Position numbers and translations under genes: made by a program
Shown here: positions 27,073 through 36,163 of the stretch, in pieces
Layout: each line of letters begins with the position of its first letter
How positions within the stretch are numbered: the first letter of the stretch is position 1
DNA from: JAZDEY01 sp043808325 [NCBI: Candidatus Eiseniibacteriota bacterium]
GTDB taxonomy: Bacteria; Arandabacterota; Arandabacteria; Arandabacterales
DNA: 45,880 nt
Assembly: GCA_043808325.1 (NCBI GenBank)
Contig: JAZDEY010000036.1
Location: 1-45,880 of the forward strand
Reading direction: 5' to 3'
Notes under the pieces: generated by a model
The model's input: only the letters and a program-made list of their open reading frames with translations
What the model was told of the DNA's origin: nothing
Database searches by the model: none

Positions 27073-27977
27073 ACCTCGAAGTTCACCTAGGAAACCTGAC
27101 GCTTGAGACCCCATTGATCGGGGCCTCGGGGCTTTTCGGTTACGCCACCGAATACGGCGGCCTTATCGACTGTAGCCTCTTCGGGGCCATCGTGACCAAG
27201 ACGATCACGCTGGAACCCTGGGATGGCAATCCGCCGCCGAGAATCGTTGATGTGGGGTGTGGACTCATCAATTCGATCGGGCTTGAGAACGTGGGCGTCA
27301 AGGCCTTCCTGAGGGAGAAGCTTCCGCAGATCGATCTACCCTGCACGCTGTTTGTGAGCATCGGAGGGCAGACGGTTGACGAGTTCAGGAGGCTTGCCGC
27401 TCTGCTGGCCGACCAACCGGGTATCGCCGCGATCGAGGTCAATATCTCTTGCCCCAATGTGGAGAAGGGCGGGATCGCTTTCGGAAAAGATGCCGCGGGT
27501 ACCCGCGACGTCATAAAGGCGGTGCGAGCCGAGACGGGTCTTCCGGTTATTCCCAAGCTCCCGCCGCTGGTCTCCGGAATCGAAGCTATTGCCGAGGCTG
27601 CCTGTGAAGCCGGGGCCGATGCTTTGACTGTCGCCAACACCTATCCGGGGATGGCAATCGACCTTGAGACCGAGAAGCCCATTCTCGGTGGTGTCTCCGG
27701 CGGATATAGCGGCCGCGCCATCCGGCCGATGTCGGTCTTTCTGGTCTGGAAGGTTGCCGACTGTGTGAAGGTGCCCGTCATAGCTGCGGGCGGGATCGAA
27801 GAGCCCGAGCATGCGATCGAATATATTCTGGCGGGCGCTAGCGCCTTCGAGATCGGCAGCGCGATCCTCAGGGATCTCGAAGCGCCGGCCAGGATAATCG
27901 CGGGGCTTCGCAGCTTCATGGGGACGAGGAATTACAAGAGGATCGAGGATTTTGAAGGAAAGGCACGGAGGGAATAG
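27069..27977 (+). CDS. pyrD: dihydroorotate dehydrogenase, class 1B catalytic subunit
   Basis: A 302-residue FMN enzyme oxidising dihydroorotate to orotate. C128 in NISCPNV is the catalytic cysteine of class 1 enzymes (class 2 uses serine). An early TKTITLEPWDGNP segment is characteristic, and a NTYPGMAID segment and GGGIEEPEHA-like FMN phosphate site follow. Together with pyrK it forms the NAD-linked PyrDB-PyrK complex. The ATG overlaps the pyrK stop by 4 nt. Confidence 0.96.
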   Translation: MNLEVHLGNLTLETPLIGASGLFGYATEYGGLIDCSLFGAIVTKTITLEPWDGNPPPRIVDVGCGLINSIGLENVGVKAFLREKLPQIDLPCTLFVSIGGQTVDEFRRLAALLADQPGIAAIEVNISCPNVEKGGIAFGKDAAGTRDVIKAVRAETGLPVIPKLPPLVSGIEAIAEAACEAGADALTVANTYPGMAIDLETEKPILGGVSGGYSGRAIRPMSVFLVWKVADCVKVPVIAAGGIEEPEHAIEYILAGASAFEIGSAILRDLEAPARIIAGLRSFMGTRNYKRIEDFEGKARRE

Positions 27978-28664
27978 ATGGTGATGGCAAGAACCGAGGT
28001 CGTGATCGCTCTGGATTCGGGGCGGCTTGACGAGGCGATGCGCGTGATCGAGGCGACCCGTGACCGTGTGGGGTTCTACAAGGTCGGATCGATACTCTTC
28101 ACATCCGCCGGCCCCAAGGCTGTGGAGGCCGTGAGATCTTGCGGCAGGCAAGTCTTCCTTGACCTCAAGTTTCATGACATCCCCAATACGGTGATGGGTG
28201 CCGTAGGCGCCGCAGCCGCGATGGGCGTGTACATGCTCACGGTTCATTGTGCGGGCGGCGTCGAGATGATGCGGGCGGCACTTGAGGGTGCGGGCCGCGG
28301 CCCGGAGCGCCCCAGGATAATCGGCGTAACGGTGCTCACCAGCCTTGGGGCCGGCGGCGATACCTTTGCCCGAGTGCTTAGTCATGCGCGGTCGGCAGCC
28401 GAGGCGGGCATCGATGGAATCGTGTGCTCTCCGCTTGAAGTCAACCATGTGAAGCGCACTTACGGTGAGAAACTGCTCGCCGTTGTTCCCGGCATAAGGT
28501 TGGGGGACCAGGGGACAGATGATCAGGCAAGGGTCGGGACACCCGGCCAGGCCGTCAGGGACGGCGCCGATTTCATAGTGGTCGGAAGGAGTGTCACCGG
28601 GGCACAGGACCCGAGTCGCACGCTTATCAAGGTTCTTGAGGATATAGACGGCGCACGGAGGTAA
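27978..28664 (+). CDS. pyrF: orotidine 5'-phosphate decarboxylase
   Basis: A 228-residue enzyme making UMP from OMP. The catalytic motif DLKFHDIPNT carries D62, K64 and D67, as in the standard family. Start ATG directly follows the pyrD stop; a second ATG two codons on is a close alternative. Other blocks: VTVLTSLG, VPGIRLGDQ and a GADFIVVGRSVTGA phosphate site near the end. Confidence 0.96.
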   Translation: MVMARTEVVIALDSGRLDEAMRVIEATRDRVGFYKVGSILFTSAGPKAVEAVRSCGRQVFLDLKFHDIPNTVMGAVGAAAAMGVYMLTVHCAGGVEMMRAALEGAGRGPERPRIIGVTVLTSLGAGGDTFARVLSHARSAAEAGIDGIVCSPLEVNHVKRTYGEKLLAVVPGIRLGDQGTDDQARVGTPGQAVRDGADFIVVGRSVTGAQDPSRTLIKVLEDIDGARR

Positions 28665-28666
28665 GT

Positions 28667-29284
28667 ATGCTTGAAGAAACCCGGGAGGCTCACGGGATTC
28701 TTAACATGATGGAGGCCAGTGGCGCCCTGCTCGCCGGGCACTTCGCGCTCTCATCGGGGCTTCACAGCGACAAATATATCCAGTGCGCCCTGCTGCTTGA
28801 GTCGCCTCAGAGGGCAGAGGTGGTCGGGCGCAACCTGGCGCGGTTGGTCGAGGAGGCGGTGGGTAGCGGCCTGATTGAGGTGGTGGTCAATCCTGCTCTG
28901 GGAGGTCTGGTGATCGGGCATGAGGTCGCGAGGGCACTTGGCGCACGCTGCATTTTCCTCGAGCGGGCCGCGGGGACCATGACCTTGAGACGCGGTTTCA
29001 GGGTCGGTGGACGCGAGAGGGTCCTTGTGGTTGAGGACGTCGTCACGACGGGGCTTTCGACCAACGAGGTGATCAAGGTTGTCTCGGCCCAGGGCGCAGA
29101 TGTTATCGGAGTCGCCGCAATTGTGAACCGTGCTGCCAACGTCGATTTTGGCGTGCCATTTGTGTATCTCGTGAGGGCCGAGATAGCAAACTATGAGCCC
29201 GCGAGTTGCCCCTTGTGCAAAGCGGGTATCCCGGCGGTCAAGCTGGGCAGCCGAGATCTGGGTAAAGGGGGTGGCAAACCATGA
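28667..29284 (+). CDS. pyrE: orotate phosphoribosyltransferase
   Basis: A 205-residue transferase that makes OMP from orotate and PRPP. PRPP-binding motif VLVVEDVVTTGLS (119-131). An ALSSGLHSDKYIQCALL segment near the N-terminus matches the orotate site (FxLxSGxxSxxY). Two bases separate it from pyrF. The C-terminus contains CPLCKAG, seen in some PyrE of anaerobes. The stop overlaps the next gene's start (ATGA). Confidence 0.96.
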   Translation: MLEETREAHGILNMMEASGALLAGHFALSSGLHSDKYIQCALLLESPQRAEVVGRNLARLVEEAVGSGLIEVVVNPALGGLVIGHEVARALGARCIFLERAAGTMTLRRGFRVGGRERVLVVEDVVTTGLSTNEVIKVVSAQGADVIGVAAIVNRAANVDFGVPFVYLVRAEIANYEPASCPLCKAGIPAVKLGSRDLGKGGGKP

Positions 29285-29799
29285 AGCCGAAGGCCAAACC
29301 CTCCCTCTCGGAGTTTCTTGCGTTCGCGCTGAAGCGAGGCGCGGACGACGCCAGAGTGATAAACGCATCCACGGTAGAATGCAAGGCATGGGTCAGGATC
29401 AAGTGTCAGTTCGGATGCGGGGGCTACAACAAGCGACTCACCTGTCCTCCTTTTACGCCGGGCCCCGAGGAGACCGCCGCGGTCGTAGCCTGCTATCGTA
29501 AGGCGATTATGATTCACTGCGTCTCCAACGGCGTCGTAAACCGGATAATTCCGCACCTTGAAAGAGCGATATTCCTGGCCGGCCATTACAAGGCTCTGGG
29601 TTTGGGATCGGGGCCATGCCATCTCTGTGACAGATGCAATACGAAGGGCCGATGTGTCCAGCCCTATTTGGCGCGCCCGTCGATGGAGGCCTGCGGAATC
29701 GACGTATATGCCACTGCACGCAACAACGGCTTCACCATAAACGTAGTAAGGTCAAGAAGAGAGAAAGGCAACTACTTCGGGCTTGTTCTCGTCGACTGA
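29281..29799 (+). CDS. DUF2284 putative metal-binding protein
   Basis: A 172-residue cysteine-rich cytosolic protein. CQFGCGGYNKRLTCPPFTPGPEET and PCHLCDRCNTKGRCVQPYLARPSMEACGIDV are the two cysteine blocks typical of DUF2284, a family of predicted iron-sulfur or metal proteins common in anaerobes. The family's role is unknown. It closes the pyr operon: its ATG overlaps the pyrE stop by 4 nt. Confidence 0.88.
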   Translation: MKPKAKPSLSEFLAFALKRGADDARVINASTVECKAWVRIKCQFGCGGYNKRLTCPPFTPGPEETAAVVACYRKAIMIHCVSNGVVNRIIPHLERAIFLAGHYKALGLGSGPCHLCDRCNTKGRCVQPYLARPSMEACGIDVYATARNNGFTINVVRSRREKGNYFGLVLVD

Positions 29800-29828
29800 G
29801 GAACCCCGAACCAAAGGAATCGATCGAC

Positions 29829-30944
29829 ATGTTGCCATCGGCATCGCTCCGACTTGGAAGAATCCGATCCATAGAAATCAACGTGAACATAACGTGGCTC
29901 ATTGTCTTTGGGCTGCTGATCTATTGGCTACGCACGGGATTCATCGCTGAGGCCGCCCCCGAGGTGTCCTCCGTCGTGGCCTGGGCAGTGAGCATCGTTG
30001 GGGCCTTGGTGCTCTTTGCGTCGGTGCTTGCTCACGAATTGGCTCACTCACTTGTCGCTCTCAGGAACGGTCTTCCCATAAAGCGGATTACGCTCTTCAT
30101 CTTCGGTGGGGTGGCTCATATGGAACGCGAACCCGCCAGTCCCGGCGTCGAATTTAAGATGGCTGTCGCGGGCCCACTGGCCAGTATCGGGATCGCTCTG
30201 GTCGCGGGGACGGTGCGCTTCGTTATCCTGCGACACGCTGCCGGCAGCGCCCCCGCCTTGGTTTTCGAGTATGCCACCTACGCCAATGCCGGACTTGCTG
30301 TCTTCAACCTGATCCCCGGTTATCCCCTGGACGGGGGGCGGCTCTTGAGGGCGATCCTGTGGAAAACGAGCGGCAATTACGTGAGGTCAACTGTGATCGC
30401 GTCTGCCCTGGGTAGGGTGGTCGGCCTTGGACTGGTCTTCCTGGGAGCGATGCTGTCGGTTGCGTGGGATTCTCTGCGCCTCCTGTGGCTGGTGCTTGTC
30501 GGGAGCTTCCTGGAGAGATTGGCCTTCTTCGGTGCCTTTCGGGTCCGGATGCAAGGGCGCGGCCTCACTGTGGAGGATGTGATGCGATCGGACTTCGTCG
30601 TTATTTCGCCGGCGGTCGCCCTTGAAGCAGCGCAGCAGATCTTTACCGGCGGCAGCCAGGCCCATCCCGTCGCTCAAGGGGCTGAGGTGGTCGGGGTGAT
30701 CTCCAAAGCCAATCTTGCCCAAGTGCCCCAGACCGAGTGGCCTACCACAACCGTGGGATCGGTTATGTCCCGCTGCGGCCAGGGATGTACTGCGTATCCG
30801 GAAGAGAGTGCCCGGACCGTGCTCAGGCGAATGCTCGACCTTGGTATCGGCAGCATGCCCGTACTCAAGGGGGCGCGCCTGGTTGGAATTGTGAATCGCG
30901 GGGATCTGGTTGCCGCAGTGACCGCAATTCCCACCGACCGGTGA
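29829..30944 (+). CDS. site-2 protease family zinc metalloprotease with CBS domains
   Basis: A 371-residue membrane protease. The HEXXH zinc motif is HELAH (69-73) in a membrane segment, and NLIPGYPLDGGR carries the third ligand, D168. This is the order found in the SpoIVFB/rhomboid-unrelated S2P group with C-terminal CBS domains. The two CBS repeats follow at about 255-365 (VEDVMRSDFVVISP and a later VGSVMSR). They usually sense nucleotides. Substrate unknown. The start follows AGGA 29 bp after the DUF2284 gene; the frame reading further upstream is the end of that gene. Confidence 0.93.
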   Translation: MLPSASLRLGRIRSIEINVNITWLIVFGLLIYWLRTGFIAEAAPEVSSVVAWAVSIVGALVLFASVLAHELAHSLVALRNGLPIKRITLFIFGGVAHMEREPASPGVEFKMAVAGPLASIGIALVAGTVRFVILRHAAGSAPALVFEYATYANAGLAVFNLIPGYPLDGGRLLRAILWKTSGNYVRSTVIASALGRVVGLGLVFLGAMLSVAWDSLRLLWLVLVGSFLERLAFFGAFRVRMQGRGLTVEDVMRSDFVVISPAVALEAAQQIFTGGSQAHPVAQGAEVVGVISKANLAQVPQTEWPTTTVGSVMSRCGQGCTAYPEESARTVLRRMLDLGIGSMPVLKGARLVGIVNRGDLVAAVTAIPTDR

Positions 30945-30953
30945 CAGGTGGGA

Positions 30954-32297
30954 TCACTCCCCGCCGATCGTCATCTCGCGGACTGCGAAGGTGGGAGATC
31001 CGAATCTCCCGTAGAACCTAAGATCGGATCCGACGGCCTGAATTCCCTCGAGCATCTCACCCAGATTGCTGGCTATGGTCACGCCGTCAACCGGGTGGCA
31101 TACCTTACCGTCCTTTATCCAGAGGCCTTCGGCACCCCGAGAGTAGTCACCGGTGGTGAGGTTGACGCCGAAGCCGAGGAGGCGGGTCACGAGGAACCCG
31201 TCCCTAACGCCTTTGATCAGGTCCTGCCTGGCGAGTCTCCCCGGAATCAAGTAGAAGTTGTTCTCTCCGACCTGAGGGATGGACGCGAAGCCCCGTCTGG
31301 CATTTCCGCCGGGAGTGGTGCCTGCCTTCCTGGATGAACGATAATCATAGAAGTAAGACTTGAGCAGGCCCTTTTCGATTGCAACCACGCGCCTTGTAGG
31401 GATGCCTTCGCCGTCGAAGGGGCGGGAGCCCAGCTTGCGCGGCAACCTGCCGTCATCGACGAAAGTTGCGGCCTCCGAACCTATCCTCTGTCCGAGCCGG
31501 TCTCCGAGAAACGACATGCCCCGGAGAACCCGCTCGCCGTCGAGGCTCTTGAAAACCTCGGCCACCACTTCGCTCGCGGCGATCGGGTCGAAGACCACGG
31601 TCGCTTTCTGCGTGCGGGGTGTCTGGGCGCCCAGCATTGCCAGAGCTCGACGCGCCGCGGTCTCGCCTACAAGCTTGGCGGGCTCAAGGTCCGCAAGGAA
31701 TCTACCGTCCGATACCCACATACCCATTCGCTTCTCGCCGCCTTCCTCAGCGACGGGCGCGCAGAAGATCGCGAAACTCGTAGCATCGTAGAAAATGGGG
31801 TCGCGGCCTGCCTTCGCAATGATTACCCTGCCCTTCTGTTCCTCATATGCGGACGAATAGGTATGTTTGATGCGCTTGTCGCACTCGTAGGCCGCATTCT
31901 CGCAAGCGAGTATCAGGTCAGTCTTCTTTGAAAGCGGAATCTGGTCGATCCCCGGATCATTGATCTCCAGGTCGCCGGGCTCGATGTCGCGGCTCTCCGG
32001 TATGCCGGCATCGGGATCGGGGGTAGCGGCCAGTGCGAAAGCGCGGCATCTTCCGAGCAGGTTCGCGATGGAGGCCTCGGAGAAGTCGGTCGTGTATCCA
32101 AACCCCAGCCGTTGGCCCGAGAAGAACCTGATTCCCATCCCGCGGAAGCTCGCTCGCTCGATGCTCTCGATCTCTCCTTGCCTAACCTTGATCGTCAGCT
32201 CGCGCCCGGTCTCGATGAAGCAGTCGCAGTCGTCGGCGCCCTCGGCCTTGGCCTCACGGGTGATGTCGCTCGCCAGATCGACGTAATCCACGCTCAC
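30954..32297 (-). CDS. tldE: TldE/PmbA-type metallopeptidase subunit
   Basis: A 447-residue partner of TldD. TldD/TldE proteolytically mature peptides such as microcin B17 and degrade antitoxins. The N-terminal part has VRQGEIESIERASFRGMGIRFF; the C-terminal part has VVFDPIAASEVVAEVF, LGSRPFDGEGIPTRRVVAIEKG and LLGFGVNLTTGDYSRGAEGLWI, typical of the TldE side. It lacks the HExxxH zinc motif, as usual for TldE. The GTG start follows GGGGGAA and overlaps the tldD stop (GTGA). It converges on the site-2 protease gene 9 bp away. Confidence 0.93.
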   Translation of the reverse strand: MSVDYVDLASDITREAKAEGADDCDCFIETGRELTIKVRQGEIESIERASFRGMGIRFFSGQRLGFGYTTDFSEASIANLLGRCRAFALAATPDPDAGIPESRDIEPGDLEINDPGIDQIPLSKKTDLILACENAAYECDKRIKHTYSSAYEEQKGRVIIAKAGRDPIFYDATSFAIFCAPVAEEGGEKRMGMWVSDGRFLADLEPAKLVGETAARRALAMLGAQTPRTQKATVVFDPIAASEVVAEVFKSLDGERVLRGMSFLGDRLGQRIGSEAATFVDDGRLPRKLGSRPFDGEGIPTRRVVAIEKGLLKSYFYDYRSSRKAGTTPGGNARRGFASIPQVGENNFYLIPGRLARQDLIKGVRDGFLVTRLLGFGVNLTTGDYSRGAEGLWIKDGKVCHPVDGVTIASNLGEMLEGIQAVGSDLRFYGRFGSPTFAVREMTIGGE

Positions 32298-33727
32298 GAC
32301 TTGGTTCCCCCGATCGTGATCTCCGAGATTCGTACGGTCGGCATCCCATCGGCGACGGGCACGCCCTGACCCGCTTTGCCGCAAGTTCCCCAGCCGGTGT
32401 AATACTCAAAATCATTGCCGACCATCTCGATCTTCTTGAGGATCTCGCCGCCGTTGCCGATCAGATTGGCCCCTCGGACCGGTGCGCCGATCTTGCCGTT
32501 CTCTATCAGGTAGCCTTCGGTGACCTCGAAGACGAAGTTGCCGCCCGAGATATCAACCTGGCCGCCTCCCATGGTCTTCGCATAGAAGCCTTTGCTCACC
32601 GAGGCGATTATCTCCTCCGGCGGGATCTCACCCGCGAGCATCAGGGTGTTGGTCATCCTGGGTATGGGCACGTGCCTGTAGGATTGCCGCCGGCCGTTGC
32701 CCGTGGAGGCGGTGTTCATCAACCTGGCGTTGAGCTTGTCATAGAGGAAGCCCTTAAGGATGCCCCGCTCCACCAGCACGGTGCGTGCACCGGGCGTGCC
32801 CTCGTCATCGACGTTCAAGGTCCCCCGAGCTCCGGGCACGGTGCCGTCGTCAACAATGGTGCAGCCCTCGGCAGCGATCTTCTCCCCGATTCTTCCGGTG
32901 AAGAGCGAGGCCTTCTTTCTAATGAAATCGCCTTCGAAGCCGTGGCCTATGGCCTCATGCAGAAGCACACCTCCACCGGCCTTCGCCAGCACAAGCACCA
33001 TCTTACCGGCGGGCGTCTCCTCGGCGTCAAGCAGCATCAATGCCTGAGCCGCGGCCTCGACGGCCACCTCATCCGGCGACTTCTTCTCGAACAGCTCGTA
33101 ACCGGACCTTCCGCTGAAGGACTTGAACCCGCGCTGGCGCGCACCTCCTCGTTCGGCTACCGCCGTCACCCTGAAAGAAGTGAGATACTGCCGGTCGCTG
33201 ACGTGCAGGCCTTCGGAATTGGCGACCAGGATAGTTCTATCCAGATCGGCAAGCGCAACCAGGACCTCCCTGATCTCGCCGTTATATGCCCTGGCTGCCT
33301 GATCGGCGCGGCGTGCAATCTCTATCTTTCGAGCGGCCTCCACCGCGCCGGGGAAGATCCTGGTGGTGGAATAGGGCCGAGCGGTCTTGAGCGAGCTCAG
33401 GTTGACGCTCGGGGTCCTGCCACCCTTGGCCGCTATCTCGCCCGCAACCTTTGCGGCATCGACGATGTCCTTCAGCTCAACGCCATCGGCATAGGCATAA
33501 CCGATCTTTTCGCCGACTATTGCACGGACCCCGGTTCCCAGCGTGACCCCACGTGAAGCCTCTCTTACAATGCCGTCCTCGACTCTTACGGTATCGGAGG
33601 TATCGGCGGCGATGTAGATCTCGGCAAAATCCGCGCCCTTGGACATCGCAGCGCCTATGGCCTTGGCGAGATCCTGCTTCTCAGGAAATGTAAGTTGGTG
33701 CTCGTCCATGCCGTCAAGGGATATCAT
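32294..33727 (-). CDS. tldD: TldD metallopeptidase
   Basis: A 477-residue catalytic subunit of the TldD/TldE metallopeptidase. The zinc motif is HEAIGH (H257, E258, H262) followed by GFEGDF, and a late GTCGKAGQGV cysteine provides the remaining zinc ligand in the family. RVTAVAERGGARQRGF lies before it. First gene of the minus-strand pair. The ATG at 33727 has only a weak ribosome-binding site; ATG 33709 is an alternative. TTGACA (33746-33741, minus strand) lies close upstream but has only a weak -10 (TATCCC). Confidence 0.95.
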   Translation of the reverse strand: MISLDGMDEHQLTFPEKQDLAKAIGAAMSKGADFAEIYIAADTSDTVRVEDGIVREASRGVTLGTGVRAIVGEKIGYAYADGVELKDIVDAAKVAGEIAAKGGRTPSVNLSSLKTARPYSTTRIFPGAVEAARKIEIARRADQAARAYNGEIREVLVALADLDRTILVANSEGLHVSDRQYLTSFRVTAVAERGGARQRGFKSFSGRSGYELFEKKSPDEVAVEAAAQALMLLDAEETPAGKMVLVLAKAGGGVLLHEAIGHGFEGDFIRKKASLFTGRIGEKIAAEGCTIVDDGTVPGARGTLNVDDEGTPGARTVLVERGILKGFLYDKLNARLMNTASTGNGRRQSYRHVPIPRMTNTLMLAGEIPPEEIIASVSKGFYAKTMGGGQVDISGGNFVFEVTEGYLIENGKIGAPVRGANLIGNGGEILKKIEMVGNDFEYYTGWGTCGKAGQGVPVADGMPTVRISEITIGGTKS

Positions 33728-34054
33728 TTCTCGCAGTATGTGTCAATCGGGCTTTGGCGTTGCACAGTCTTGGCGTTCTCGTGAAACCTCCGCCGAGGAT
33801 TGGAGTCAAAAGAAGGGAGTGGGATGTCGAAAGCTATCTTACAGTTCGCCCGGTGTCGAGGTTGGGTAAGTTTGGGTCGCGCCAAGCTCCCGAAGTTAGG
33901 ATGACGGCACCGGGCGAATCTCCATCATCTGATGTCGGAATCGGCACACGATCAGGGACCCTTGAGCTTTGCTGAGATGGGTGGTGGCCGAGGCGGGCCG
34001 GTTTGACTGGTGCGCCGGCACGTGTTAGAATTAAGATGAGGGAAGTCACCTCAT
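33728..34054. other. divergent intergenic region between tldD and the GH57 gene
   Basis: 327 bp without a convincing gene. Short ORFs on either strand lack ribosome-binding sites and resemble nothing. The right end holds a strong plus-strand promoter (34003-34031) and the left end a possible minus-strand -35. No hairpin typical of a riboswitch or terminator was recognised in between. Confidence 0.7.
34003..34031 (+). promoter_or_regulatory. promoter of the GH57 gene
   Basis: TTGACT (34003-34008) and TAGAAT (34026-34031) are 17 bp apart, each five of six consensus bases. Transcription would begin near 34037, about 18 nt before the ATG, giving a very short leader with GAGGGA at 34038-34043. 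Confidence 0.75.
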
Positions 34055-36142
34055 ATGCCATATGCCGCAACTACCGAAGGGGGCAACTTGAAGGGCCCAG
34101 GCCTCGTAGTCTTGTCGATCTTCCTCTGGGGGGCCGCCCTCCTCGCGCCGCTTGATGCGGGTCTTTGCTACGACCTTACCCTATATGATCCGCAGGGTGA
34201 TGACCGCGGGCCGGGCACCTACGTCTATCCGCTGGATCCGGTCTTCACCCCGGGCTGCTTCGATATCGTCCGCTTTACGGCCAGGGAGTTGACCTCCAAG
34301 GTCCGCTTCGAAATCGAGATTGCGGGCGAGATCACCGACCCCTGGAACTCGGGCGCGGGGTTCTCGCTACAGAGCATCGACATCTATATAGATAAGGATG
34401 GCATTGCCGGTTCGGGATCGATGGCGGGCCTCGAGCGGCGGAACGTCGAGTTCTCGGCCTCAAGCGCCTGGGAATACTGCATCTGGTGTGCTCCGCCCTT
34501 CGACGGGTTTGAGACCCACGTGGTCGACAAGAACGGTAATACCTACTCCACGGGCGTTACGGTGAGCGTCAACCAGACAAGTGATGTCGTAACATTAGAG
34601 GTTCCCAAGAGCATCATAGGCACGCCCACTGCGACCTGGAAGTATGTGGGCTTGATGCTCAGCCAGAGCGGCTACGAGCCGGGTAGGGTAAGGGCGGTCA
34701 TAAGGGACGGAAGCCAGTGGGTCCTGGGCGGGGGTGACGACAGCCAGTGGGACTCGAATGTGATCGACATGGTTGCCCAGGCAGGCGTCAATCAGGAGAT
34801 ACTGCTGGCCAATTATAACGCCTCAACCGGAGTCCGGCCGATCCTCATAAACCGGGCCGACGCGGCGGCGCCGGCGATCAGCCACACGCCGCCCGCATCC
34901 TGGGAAGAGCACATCCCACTGGCTATCGTAGCCGTCGTCACTGACGACGCCGTGGTGGCGGCAAGCGCGTTCGCCCGCAAGCCCGGCCAGGCGTATCAGG
35001 ATTTCCCGCTGGAGCGAACCAGTGCCACGGGCTGGCGAGGCACCATACCGGGCTCCGAGATCGATGGGACGGCACTGGAGTATTACATATCTGCCACCGA
35101 TGGCACCAACTCCGGCACTCTGCCGGCCCCCGCGTCGCCCTTTTCGGTTCCGATCGTGCCGGATCTCACGCCGCCTGTAGTCGAGAGCCTCGCGGCCCAG
35201 CCGCCCGTCTTCTCGCCGAACAATGACGGCTACAAGGACACCACCCTCATCACTGCGGACTTGAGCGAGCCGTCCTTTGTGTGGCTGGATGTTTGTGATT
35301 CGCTGGGGCTCACGGTCAGGCGCCTCGCCGACAGCACCTTTGCCGAGACCGCGCTCGGTGCCGTCTGGAATGGGAAGAATCAATCGGGCGAGACCGTCCC
35401 CGACGGCACTTACACCGTTGTCGCCCAGTGCCGCGACCTGGCCGGTCGGCTCGGCGCCCCCGAATCCACCGATGTCGATGTCGCGATCAATCAGCCCTCG
35501 CGGCGACTGGATGTTGTGCTCCTCTTCCACGCCAATCAGAATCTGGTGCCCTATGGCAAGGTTGGGAACCGCGCTTGCTATAAGGGAGTGCTCCAGACCC
35601 TGCGGGCGCACTCTTCGCTCAAGTTCATGATCCATTTCTCGGGGAGCCTCCTGAGCGATCTCTTGTGGTTCGATCCCGAGACCATCGAGATCCTGCGCGA
35701 AGGTGTGGCGGCCGGCCAATTCGAGATCGTCGGCAGCACCTACGCCCAGAACATAATCTACTCCACGCGGAGCTCGAGTGATGATTTCCAGTTCAATCAG
35801 CATCAGATCGCGATACACAAGGCCCTGATCGAGAGCACCTTTAATGCGACCCCCACGAGCTTCTGGAATCCCGAACGTGTCTGGACCCAGAACATCGTCA
35901 AACTCCTCGCCGACAACGGCTACGAAAACGTCCAGATTGAGGACCATATCCTCTATGCAAGCGGCATCACGGGGAGCGAGTATGCAGTGCGAACCACGAC
36001 CTTTGGCGGCCGGCAGGTAAATGTCTTCGACGATGACAAGACCTTCGAGGGCCTGGTGAACGGCGCCATAGATAGCGGCGATACCGCAAGCGTGATGTCC
36101 TTCCTGCGCGGTCTCTACAGCGAGGACCAGAACGACCAGTAG
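34055..36142 (+). CDS. N-terminal part of a secreted GH57 glycosidase, ends at in-frame TAG
   Basis: 695 residues before TAG. A signal peptide (LVVLSIFLWGAALLAP) is followed by a glucodextranase C-terminal-type binding module (YDPQGDDRGPGTYVYPL to SQWD), two Ig-like modules, a FlgD-type FSPNNDGYKDTT segment, and the start of a GH57 catalytic domain (LFHANQN). GH57 conserved regions visible are HANQN, QFEIVGSTYAQNI and FWNPERVW; E607 is the likely nucleophile. The stop separates these from the acid/base region. TTG 34088, after AAGGGGG, is an alternative start. GH57 enzymes act on alpha-glucans; the exact substrate is unknown. Confidence 0.8.
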   Translation: MPYAATTEGGNLKGPGLVVLSIFLWGAALLAPLDAGLCYDLTLYDPQGDDRGPGTYVYPLDPVFTPGCFDIVRFTARELTSKVRFEIEIAGEITDPWNSGAGFSLQSIDIYIDKDGIAGSGSMAGLERRNVEFSASSAWEYCIWCAPPFDGFETHVVDKNGNTYSTGVTVSVNQTSDVVTLEVPKSIIGTPTATWKYVGLMLSQSGYEPGRVRAVIRDGSQWVLGGGDDSQWDSNVIDMVAQAGVNQEILLANYNASTGVRPILINRADAAAPAISHTPPASWEEHIPLAIVAVVTDDAVVAASAFARKPGQAYQDFPLERTSATGWRGTIPGSEIDGTALEYYISATDGTNSGTLPAPASPFSVPIVPDLTPPVVESLAAQPPVFSPNNDGYKDTTLITADLSEPSFVWLDVCDSLGLTVRRLADSTFAETALGAVWNGKNQSGETVPDGTYTVVAQCRDLAGRLGAPESTDVDVAINQPSRRLDVVLLFHANQNLVPYGKVGNRACYKGVLQTLRAHSSLKFMIHFSGSLLSDLLWFDPETIEILREGVAAGQFEIVGSTYAQNIIYSTRSSSDDFQFNQHQIAIHKALIESTFNATPTSFWNPERVWTQNIVKLLADNGYENVQIEDHILYASGITGSEYAVRTTTFGGRQVNVFDDDKTFEGLVNGAIDSGDTASVMSFLRGLYSEDQNDQ
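36140..36142 (+). other. in-frame amber codon interrupting the GH57 gene
   Basis: The TAG lies between DQNDQ and AVCYHEDMEATG, with reading frame and domain order continuing unbroken to 37813. At least ten other genes here end in TAG, for example the MATE, larB, pyrC, pyrD and uxs-like genes. Codon reassignment is therefore unlikely. The residue it replaces could be Tyr, Trp, Gln or Leu, each one base away. Nonsense mutation or sequencing error are the simplest readings. Confidence 0.85.
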
Positions 36143-36163
36143 GCGGTCTGTTACCACGAGGAC

